A stretch of DNA of 64,000 bases, taken from Prostheceraeus crozeri. Its lineage: Eukaryota > Platyhelminthes > Polycladida > Euryleptidae. The stretch is taken from the NCBI GenBank assembly GCA_907163375.1, contig CAJQUW010012902.1:1-64000 (forward strand), written 5' to 3'. The notes beneath the pieces are model-generated. The model searched no databases, had not been told where the DNA came from, and was given only the letters and a program-made list of their open reading frames with translations. Below, piece after piece: positions 12,154 to 18,908 of the stretch. The position numbers and the translations under genes were made by a program. Numbering within the stretch: the stretch's first letter is position 1; each line of letters starts with the position of its first letter.

Positions 12154-12186
12154 AGCGAAGCTAGCTAAAGCGCCACCTAAAGGTTA
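12154..12186. terminator. Paired mini-hairpins between convergent stops
   Basis: AGCGAAGCT (12154-12162) follows the protease stop by five bases, and ACCTAAAGGT (12175-12184) abuts the integrase stop (TAA on minus at 12186-12184). Both have 3-4 bp stems with A-rich loops. A 3'-end role is inferred from the same arrangement at other genes of the element. Confidence 0.55.
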
Positions 12187-13557
12187 AAGCTCTGTTTTCT
12201 GTAATTCATTTTGATAAAAACGTCCTCTGATATCTTCATCATCTAAATCTTTAATTTCATAAGTGATCGGATTACTTTGATTTATTTTACAAATTTCAAA
12301 TATCTCTTTCGTCCAGTATCCGACGAAGCCCTTTTCAAATTTGTTCTTATATTTAAATATTCTAACTCTATCTCCAATTTTAAATTTCGGCTTAAGTTTC
12401 TGCAAATTCGGATTACTCTCATTCGAATAATTATTCTCGAATATTTTCTTTCGTATTAAATCAGGGTCGTCAGAAGCATTCTTTGGAGTTTCTTCAATAC
12501 CAGAATGAACTTTATTATTGTACTCTTCCACAATTCCTGGTAATATCTTCAACCATTTCTGATTTCTTTGCTCAGTAAATTTCTTGAATAATTTATTTTT
12601 TAACGTCCGATTGAATCTTTCTATCACTACGGCCTTCCCTGCATTTTCAGTTGAATAAACTGAGCCTTGGCGATGACTTTCGTCTGTTTCAAATAGTGGC
12701 TGAACGTTTCTGTTATAAAATTCCGACCCTTTATCAACAAACAATTTCCTTGGCTTTCTCTTACTTTCTTTAAAGATTTCTTCAAACGCATATTTAACTG
12801 ATAGACCACTTTTATTTTTTAAAGGCTTTACCCAAGCGTATCGTGTATATAAATCTATAACGGTCAATGCGTATTTGTAGTCCCTTTCATTCGGCATATG
12901 AATAAGATCAGCACTCCAAATATCATCTTTATTAAATACTTTTACTTTCAATAAATATTTAGGCCTTCTATATTCTTTATGGATTTCAGACGCGTAGGTT
13001 CGAGCGTTGCTCTCAGAGTTATTAGTTCGAGCGTTGCTCTCAGACAGCTTAGCTGTCGTTTCATTTAAACCCTGGCCGAATAATATTTTAGCTTGTAAAG
13101 TTTTCTTAACAAACATTCTTTCAATCTTTTCTCTAAATGTAGGATTTTGAATACTATCTAATTCTTGAATCATCTTCTTATCAGCTGCATGTCGAGAACT
13201 TAGATCATGATTTCGATAAGCTAAATCATGCCTGTAAGCGGCGGCATCTACTCTATTTATTGGTTCTTCACCTGGTTTCGGATTATTATTCTCATCTAGT
13301 CTTATATCTAATCGAGTTCCTGGACCAGTATATGAATGACCAGGAAGATGTTTTTCTTTCGAATATTTACTCCAAATAAATCCAGGAAAGTTTTCTAATG
13401 TTTTTTGTATGTCACCACCAAAGTGGTGTGGAACTTTGTTCTTGTCACCTCCAATATGCTGACAATTTGAGTTTTTATTTTTGTTTAATAGATAATTCAA
13501 TAAATCTAAATTAGAAATTTTTAATTTAGTTAAATTTTCGGAATTTGTAGAATTCAT
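12184..13557 (-). CDS. Phospholipase A2-integrase fusion protein
   Basis: 457 codons from ATG at 13557. Residues about 68-135 are a parvovirus-VP1-type PLA2 domain: calcium loop HSYTGPGTRLD (75-84), catalytic DAAAYRHDLAY with His110-Asp111, and a further Asp126. Such domains breach the endosomal membrane during virus entry. Residues about 200-385 are a retroviral/Polinton DDE integrase: Asp217 (SADLIHM), Asp275 (VDKGSEF), Glu313 (IERFNRTLKN). Residues 390-450 (KFKIGDRVRIFKY) resemble the SH3/chromo-like tail of Polinton integrases. The linker (171-188) contains a doubled SESNART whose DNA is two copies of a GAGCGTTGCTCTC hairpin, as found between genes elsewhere in the element. The fusion may therefore come from a hairpin-bearing intergenic region becoming coding. 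No stop or frameshift is seen. Confidence 0.9.
   Translation of the reverse strand: MNSTNSENLTKLKISNLDLLNYLLNKNKNSNCQHIGGDKNKVPHHFGGDIQKTLENFPGFIWSKYSKEKHLPGHSYTGPGTRLDIRLDENNNPKPGEEPINRVDAAAYRHDLAYRNHDLSSRHAADKKMIQELDSIQNPTFREKIERMFVKKTLQAKILFGQGLNETTAKLSESNARTNNSESNARTYASEIHKEYRRPKYLLKVKVFNKDDIWSADLIHMPNERDYKYALTVIDLYTRYAWVKPLKNKSGLSVKYAFEEIFKESKRKPRKLFVDKGSEFYNRNVQPLFETDESHRQGSVYSTENAGKAVVIERFNRTLKNKLFKKFTEQRNQKWLKILPGIVEEYNNKVHSGIEETPKNASDDPDLIRKKIFENNYSNESNPNLQKLKPKFKIGDRVRIFKYKNKFEKGFVGYWTKEIFEICKINQSNPITYEIKDLDDEDIRGRFYQNELQKTEL
13022..13075. repeat. Duplicated hairpin inside the PLA2-integrase linker
   Basis: GAGCGTTGCTCTC occurs twice about 30 bases apart, followed by CAGCTTAGCTG. 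Each is a short GC-rich palindrome. They encode the SESNART repeat of the fusion protein. Confidence 0.75.
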
Positions 13558-13606
13558 TTTAAAAGATAAAAAAAATTAAAAAGATAAAATAAATGTTTTA
13601 CCTTAT

Positions 13607-13633
13607 GGACCAAAGGTCCTGCGGTTATTACCG
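13607..13633 (-). terminator. Hairpins at the stop of the pX-like gene
   Basis: CGGTTATTACCG (13622-13633) contains the stop codon (TAA on minus at 13630-13628), and GGACCAAAGGTCC (13607-13619) follows immediately. Both are perfect short stems. Confidence 0.6.
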
Positions 13634-14110
13634 AATCATACTAGGACTTAGATATATTCCAGAACCATCTTTAGTTTCTTTAATTTCAATTAAATCATCA
13701 ACATTGTGGAGAATATTTTTAAGAACTCGTTTTCCTTCATCAACTAATTTTAATTTACTAATAAAATTATCTACTACTCCTTCGCCCCTAGCAACTTTCT
13801 CTAACTCTCTATTATGTCGTTTTTGTTCTTCTAATGCTGCCTTCTCTGATTTATTTTTATTTACTGCTTGGACAATACCAGCTGTCCCACCTGCAACACT
13901 TCCTGCTGCAGCTATGCCACCTATTATTAGTGGAATTAATGGGAGAATCCCGCCATTCTTTTCTTCTTGTAATTGAATATTCTCTATCATTGGTTTACTT
14001 ATGTAATACTTTTTTTTGTTAATCGTAATAGTTTTAGGGGTATTTTTGTCAACAATATTACGTAATTTTAATTCAACAGTTTTATTATTATTACCTTTCG
14101 CTTGCGACAT
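13628..14110 (-). CDS. pX-like virion protein with hydrophobic glycine-rich segment
   Basis: 160 codons from ATG at 14110. Residues 53-84 contain GGILPLIPLIIGGIAAAG followed by a Gly/Ala-rich stretch, the signature shared by adenovirus core protein X precursors and their adintovirus counterparts. A basic N-terminal region (residues 1-40) and a charged C-terminal half (residues 85-145) flank it. The segment is long enough to be membrane-active. It sits between the fusion integrase gene and the MCP gene, among virion genes. The function is inferred from family resemblance, and a plain membrane-anchored virion protein is the alternative. The stop codon lies inside a hairpin. Confidence 0.65.
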   Translation of the reverse strand: MSQAKGNNNKTVELKLRNIVDKNTPKTITINKKKYYISKPMIENIQLQEEKNGGILPLIPLIIGGIAAAGSVAGGTAGIVQAVNKNKSEKAALEEQKRHNRELEKVARGEGVVDNFISKLKLVDEGKRVLKNILHNVDDLIEIKETKDGSGIYLSPSMIR

Positions 14111-14114
14111 TTTT

Positions 14115-14288
14115 AATAAAAAAATTTTAAGTTACCAAAAATTTAAATCTATTCTAGTTATGAAAAAATTTCAAGTTACTAAAAAATTTTAAGTCACCAA
14201 AAAATTTTAATCTATTCTAGTTATGAAAAATTTTAAGTTAAGAATTTTTAATCTATTCTAGTTATGAAAAAATTTTAATTAATTTATC
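14115..14288. repeat. AT-rich tandem repeat upstream of the pX-like gene
   Basis: AATCTATTCTAGTTATGAAAAA occurs three times, separated by AAAATTTTAAGT(T/C)A spacers. It lies between the MCP stop and the pX-like start and may hold that gene's promoter. Confidence 0.6.
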
Positions 14289-14314
14289 GGAGCGAAGCTC
14301 CTCTGGCTTTAGCC
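14289..14314 (-). terminator. Hairpins at the MCP stop
   Basis: GGCTTTAGCC (14305-14314) holds the MCP stop (TAA on minus) in its loop, and GGAGCGAAGCTCC (14289-14301) follows. Confidence 0.6.
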
Positions 14315-15643
14315 TATCCTAGACATCTTTCCATTAAGAATTTCAATAGAATATTTTACATCTTCTAGCAATAAACCATAAGCCATCAATGAAGTTGTGG
14401 AATCTTTCTTTTCAATATTAATTGTTACATCACAACCATTTTTAATAATATCTTCAGATTGTGCACTTAAATCGAAACAGAAAATTGGATATAAATGTCT
14501 CCAATCTCCAGGAGTTAATTGTGGTTCAACTCCAAATTCTGTACAAAGATTTCGATAACAATCATATCCTTCCATAAATTGATTATTGGTATCATCGAAT
14601 CTTAATGGATCAATTGGATATCGGGTTTGATTTAATGAAACTTGTAAACTTCGAATTGTATTAATATGAAAAATATTGTTGTTCTTATCAAAACTTGGAG
14701 AATTATTTCCTTGAAATGTTAGTAATAAATATCTTGGTGTATTCGCAGTTCTAGTAAAATGCCAGTTAAATCTTTGTTCGGAAAAAGTTACTGAACTAGC
14801 AGTACGCTTTAGAAAATTTACTGGAATTGGTTTGTTAGTATTTAATCTTTTTGCAATAGCTGTTTCAACCTCTAAACTAGGAGTAATATGCTTAATCCAC
14901 CATTCAAGTCTATCAATTTTTAAATATGCTTTTTTTCCAGTCTTACCAAAAAAGATTAATTCATTATTTGCTGTACGATGAATTATTAATTTAAATTTTA
15001 ATTGATATGATATTTTGTCATAATCTAAATATCCGAATAATGGAGACAATGACCAATTTACTGTCTGTTTACTTTTCTTATTAAACTCACGTCTTTCTTT
15101 ATATGCATCATTATTTGTTTTATTTAAATGTTTTGCAATATTTTCTACATCTTTCGCAATTCCTGCGGCATCTGTTCCAGCGTGAGTTAAATCATCAACA
15201 ATTATACCATCATTAGTATCAGGAAACCAACCTTCGATTTCATACTTTTTATTATTTTCACCAATTGTTACGAATCTAAGCATTGTATCAATTACACCTG
15301 GAGAATCACTTATTGTTTCTATATTTTGAGTTGCAACATCTAAACGCATTTGTGTAAATAATCTTGGAAAGAAATTATTCTCTAGTGCAATATTATCGGT
15401 TTCTGGTAATGGTGTTGTAAAATTGGCATCACTATACAAAGAATATTCACAGTGTAAAAATGAATCAGGTAGATATAAATAACTCTGCTGATTATCAACT
15501 TCAAAAATTAAATCACCTTCAGTATTTACTCTACTGGAAGATCCAGGATTCATAGCAATCCTTATATAGTCATTCTTTTTTTGATTGTAACTGACGAACG
15601 GAGGATCGTCTAAACTAAATTTATTTTCGATAAGCGAAGACAT
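14309..15643 (-). CDS. Major capsid protein (double jelly-roll)
   Basis: 444 codons from the ATG at 15643-15641 (MSSLIENKF). An open frame extends 20 codons further upstream, but this ATG follows the AT-rich leader typical of the element and gives a sensible N-terminus. The protein has Polinton-type MCP features: FSLDDPPFVSYNQKK near the start, a proline/aromatic-rich beta-strand pattern, RTANTPRYLLLTFQG at about two thirds, and DWRHLYPIFCFDLSAQSEDI near the C-terminus, the conserved block of Polinton hexon-like proteins. It would form the trimeric capsomers of an icosahedral particle. Size is slightly short compared with many Polinton MCPs. No lesions. Confidence 0.88.
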   Translation of the reverse strand: MSSLIENKFSLDDPPFVSYNQKKNDYIRIAMNPGSSSRVNTEGDLIFEVDNQQSYLYLPDSFLHCEYSLYSDANFTTPLPETDNIALENNFFPRLFTQMRLDVATQNIETISDSPGVIDTMLRFVTIGENNKKYEIEGWFPDTNDGIIVDDLTHAGTDAAGIAKDVENIAKHLNKTNNDAYKERREFNKKSKQTVNWSLSPLFGYLDYDKISYQLKFKLIIHRTANNELIFFGKTGKKAYLKIDRLEWWIKHITPSLEVETAIAKRLNTNKPIPVNFLKRTASSVTFSEQRFNWHFTRTANTPRYLLLTFQGNNSPSFDKNNNIFHINTIRSLQVSLNQTRYPIDPLRFDDTNNQFMEGYDCYRNLCTEFGVEPQLTPGDWRHLYPIFCFDLSAQSEDIIKNGCDVTINIEKKDSTTSLMAYGLLLEDVKYSIEILNGKMSRIG

Positions 15644-15751
15644 TTTTATAAAAAATAATTTGACTTTTTGTTTTTTCTCACAGACAGAAAAAAATTTTAC
15701 CAAAATATAATTTTAGCATTTCACCAAAACAATTTTACTAAAAAATATATT

Positions 15752-16345
15752 TTAGAATTTTGCTAGACCAGCTCCGCTACAGCTTTGCTGGTTAAACCGA
15801 AGGTTGCTACTCACGCCATTTCCTCTTATTTCTTCAATTGAACGAACCGTAGGTTCTACGGCTACGCCTGTTTTTTTATTATTTTTATTTTCATTATGTT
15901 TACTATTAGACGGAGCTCCGCTCCTCAAGGTTTCACCCCCCACAGCTATGTTAGCAATTTTGTTTTTTGTTTCCTCTGAAAGTTTTTTTAAATTTTTTAG
16001 TTCTTCAGAATCATTCCTAAGTTTACGAATAGCTTCTAGTTGTTTTAATTCGTTTTGAGACTTAACAGCATTTGATATTGCACTAGCTGTACTACCTATA
16101 GCAGCTGCTCCTTTTGCAGCAGATGTAATCAAATCTTTATTATTTTTAATTAAGTTAACGATACTTCCAATACCAGAAAAGATGCCAGCCCCTTCTTTTT
16201 GAACGGCACCTGCGCTGCCTAGGAACTTTTGTGTTCCGACAGTTTCTACACTATCATAATGGTACACAGGTTTCTGAGATGGTTCATGAGCAATTTTATT
16301 ATTTGATGCAAAATGTTTAAGATTGTGTTTATAAATTATAGGCAT
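15752..16345 (-). CDS. pVI-like minor virion protein (amphipathic)
   Basis: 197 codons from ATG at 16345. Residues about 51-95 begin GAGIFSGIGSIVNLIKNN and continue as an Ala/Gly-rich amphipathic stretch, followed by a charged helix (95-130). This matches the architecture of adenovirus and adintovirus pVI-like proteins, which lie inside the capsid and disrupt membranes after protease cleavage. The last 60 codons run through at least four GC-rich hairpins (15769-15790, 15841-15868, 15907-15925), so the C-terminus looks extended by repeat insertion and is probably not conserved. The neighbouring MCP, protease and penton genes support a virion role. Confidence 0.62.
   Translation of the reverse strand: MPIIYKHNLKHFASNNKIAHEPSQKPVYHYDSVETVGTQKFLGSAGAVQKEGAGIFSGIGSIVNLIKNNKDLITSAAKGAAAIGSTASAISNAVKSQNELKQLEAIRKLRNDSEELKNLKKLSEETKNKIANIAVGGETLRSGAPSNSKHNENKNNKKTGVAVEPTVRSIEEIRGNGVSSNLRFNQQSCSGAGLAKF
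15769..15925. repeat. Cluster of GC-rich mini-hairpins inside the pVI-like gene
   Basis: CCAGC...GCTGG (15769-15791), GAACCGTAGGTTC, GGCTACGCC and GGAGCTCCGCTCC occur within 160 bases. They are strikingly GC-rich compared with the surrounding sequence. Confidence 0.65.
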
Positions 16346-16388
16346 TTTTTAGGATTAAATTTGACTTTTGGGAAAAATATCTACGTTC

Positions 16389-16412
16389 GGCTAAAGCCTC
16401 AGGACAAGGTCC
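16389..16412 (-). terminator. Hairpins after the fibre-like gene
   Basis: GGACAAGGTCC (16402-16412) and GGCTAAAGCC (16389-16398) follow the stop at 16415 within three bases. Two stems in series. Confidence 0.6.
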
Positions 16413-16414
16413 GT

Positions 16415-17302
16415 TTAAGATTTACGTTTGTGAATGGACAACAACTTCGAGATAACTTTATTAATTGACTGTTGAACTTTATCTATTGCGTCAAGCAGCG
16501 TGTGATGTACTTTAATTTCTTTTCTATTAACTTGCATTTTCTGCTGATTAATCTTCAACGCCGTTTTAAGAGCATTTAACTTAATTTTAAGAACATCTAA
16601 TTGTCTTTTAACAGAATCTAACTGTTCTTTATTTTCTTTAGAGTTTTCTTGTAAATTTTTCTTTAATTCATTTTCTAAATTGATTTTAAGAGTTTTCATT
16701 TTATCAACTTTTTCATTAAGTGAGTTTACTTCATTTATTATTCTATTCATCTTTTTCATTTGTTGAGTAATTTTAGAACTTAATTCATCAACACTTTTTT
16801 GGAATGTAGCTTGTAACTGTTTTAAATTTTTTTAAATTCTTTCAGGTAGTTTTTCTATTTCATCTTCTAATTGTTCTTTTAACATTTTTATCTGATGTTT
16901 ATTTTTAATGACTGCAGATTTTAAATTTAAGGAAAGTAATATTAAAATTTTTGATTGTTCTGAAATCTTTTTAAAAAGTTTTGCTATATCTGCTTCTAGC
17001 TCTCTATCCTTTTTATCAAGTTTTAATAATTTTTCGTTTAATGATTTGTCATTAAGTTTAAGCAACTTCAATTCATTCATCAGTGGAACCAAAACATCGT
17101 TTATATATTTTTCCTTTAAGTCATTGATTTGTGTATCAACATATTGTTTATTTGTTAACTCTGTATTTTGTTGCGGAAGAATAGAAAGATGCAATGGACC
17201 AGATAAAACGTCTCCAGTTTTCATGATATAATTTTCTATCTCTATTTCTAATTCACGATTATTCGGGATATATGCACCTCCACCAACATTTGGTAACATC
17301 AT
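16415..17302 (-). pseudogene. Fibre-like coiled-coil protein with an in-frame stop
   Basis: One reading frame runs from ATG at 17302 to 16415, interrupted only by a TAA at 16834-16832. The upstream 156 codons carry MKTGDVLSGPLHLS (27-40) and TNKQYVDTQI (50-59), the spacing and wording of the phage tail-fibre 'GPLxL...KxYVD' motif, then long heptad coiled coils. The downstream part (about 138 codons) is almost entirely coiled coil. A trimeric attachment fibre is the likely role, mounted on the penton protein encoded at 23703-24491. The TAA may be a mutation, a sequencing error or a readthrough site. The downstream piece also has its own ATG at 16759. Confidence 0.7.
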
Positions 17303-17406
17303 TTTTAAAACAATAAAAAAATAAAATTTTTTCTAATAAAAATAAAAAAATAAAATTTTTTCTAATAAAAATAAAAAATAAAATTTTTTCTAATAAAAAT
17401 AAAAAA
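17303..17406. promoter_or_regulatory. Divergent intergenic region with 33-bp tandem repeat
   Basis: About three copies of a 32-33 base unit, ATAAAATTTTTTCTAATAAA plus an A-rich tail, fill the gap between the fibre-like gene (-) and the 17407 gene (+). Both genes start here, so it should contain promoters in both directions. Confidence 0.6.
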
Positions 17407-18681
17407 ATGGAAAATCCAAATTTAAAAAAATTATATTCGCCCGCATCATCCTGTTCTTCTTATTCGACGAGATCAACGGGATTTGAAAATAAATGTTTTG
17501 ATAATAATAATAATAATCCATGTATAGATGTTAATATTTTATTTCAATTACAAGCCGAAATATTTAGAGAACAAACAAAAGGTTTACCTTCTATAGAAAC
17601 TAATTATTGTTTATTTCCGGGGGATCCATTTATTAAATTTATGGAGATTGTTAGTAAATATAATGATGTAGCTTATGTGGAATTAAATAAAGAAAATATG
17701 GTTATAATAGGTCATAATAATGTTTATGGATTTATTAGAGCAGTGTTACCAATTAGTAATACTGATTGGATAGAAACTAAAATTATTAATTATATCAATA
17801 TTAAAGAATTAGTTAAAAAATTAAAATCTTTTTCGAAGGAAAAAATTAGATTATTTGTTGATGAACAAAATCAATATAACATTCACATTGAGAGTAAAAA
17901 ACATAATGAAGAATTATTATGTCAAGTTTATTACAGAGATACAATTTATAAACAAGAAACATTAGAAATGCCGCAAAGATATGATGATGATACTTATATA
18001 GGATTATATTCAAACTTAAATATTAATTTGTTAAAATCTTATATAAATGGCTTAGCTCAACAAGAGAAAATTTATATGTGGACAACACCTTATACTATTA
18101 ACAATGACCATAATCATAATCATAATAATCCTCTGAATCATATTGAAGAATCTGATAACATATATGATGATTCTGTAACATCTGAAAAAGGTGTAAATGG
18201 TAAAAAAGATTATAAAAGTATTAGTAATTATAAAAATTTATCTAAATTTCATTTTCTTACAATTGAAAATAACAATGATGGCATAGTTGAAGATACTGTT
18301 AGACAACTATGTGTCGGGTCTACAAAATTTAAATTAGGATTTACATCTAATCAATTTAAAATTTTATCATCTTTAATAAAAACTAAAAGTGATTCAGATT
18401 ATGGTGGTGTTATTAAATTTTCCAAAAGAGATCAAAGACCAACATTTTTCTCTATTATATTATTAACAGATAAGAAATGTAATTTAGAATTAGATATTCC
18501 AATAAGAGAATGGTATCCTATCATGGAAGGGCATCCTATACCAAAAAGTGTAATTTATGATGATGAAGAAATAATTTATGATGATGATGAAGAAACAATT
18601 TATGATGATGATGAAGAATCAATAGTTAGTGAAAATAAATTTAAATTATCTTTTGATAAAACATTATATGATGAAACTTAA
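17407..18681 (+). CDS. Unrecognised protein, possible sliding-clamp-like fold
   Basis: 424 codons from ATG at 17407. The N-terminal 40 residues are Ser/Asn-rich. Residues about 75-215 have the rhythm of a PCNA/clamp domain: an amphipathic FIKFMEIVSK helix, a strand pair around VAYVEL...MVIIG, and NIKELVKKLKSFSKEKIRLFV, the place where clamps have a helix followed by strands. A second similar half (about 295-370: KFKLGFTSNQFKILSSLIK, then FFSIILL...LELDIP) follows an Asn/His-rich linker. The C-terminus has an acidic repeat, IYDDDEE in three copies. A processivity factor for the polymerase would make sense, but no signature proves it. It could equally be an unrelated structural protein. Confidence 0.4.
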   Translation: MENPNLKKLYSPASSCSSYSTRSTGFENKCFDNNNNNPCIDVNILFQLQAEIFREQTKGLPSIETNYCLFPGDPFIKFMEIVSKYNDVAYVELNKENMVIIGHNNVYGFIRAVLPISNTDWIETKIINYINIKELVKKLKSFSKEKIRLFVDEQNQYNIHIESKKHNEELLCQVYYRDTIYKQETLEMPQRYDDDTYIGLYSNLNINLLKSYINGLAQQEKIYMWTTPYTINNDHNHNHNNPLNHIEESDNIYDDSVTSEKGVNGKKDYKSISNYKNLSKFHFLTIENNNDGIVEDTVRQLCVGSTKFKLGFTSNQFKILSSLIKTKSDSDYGGVIKFSKRDQRPTFFSIILLTDKKCNLELDIPIREWYPIMEGHPIPKSVIYDDEEIIYDDDEETIYDDDEESIVSENKFKLSFDKTLYDET

Positions 18682-18719
18682 TATGATAAAACTTAATAGA
18701 AAATACCAAAATATTCGAT

Positions 18720-18902
18720 AAATATATTTTCATATGTAATAAAATTTTTAGATGTAATAAATTTTTAGATGTAATAAGTTTTTAGATGTAATAAGTTTTT
18801 AGATGTAATAAGTTTTTAGATGTAATAAATTTTTTAGATGTTATAAATTTTTTAGATGTTATAAATTTTTTAGATGTTATAAATTTTTTAGATGTAATAA
18901 AA
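18720..18902. repeat. AT-rich ~18-bp tandem repeat between convergent genes
   Basis: TTTTTAGATGTAATAAG(A) and the variant TTTTTTAGATGTTATAAA repeat about nine times between the stops of the + gene at 18681 and the polymerase at 18909. The position suggests a 3'-end or termination role for both strands. Each unit contains TAATAA or TATAAA. Confidence 0.8.
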
Positions 18903-18908
18903 AAATTA

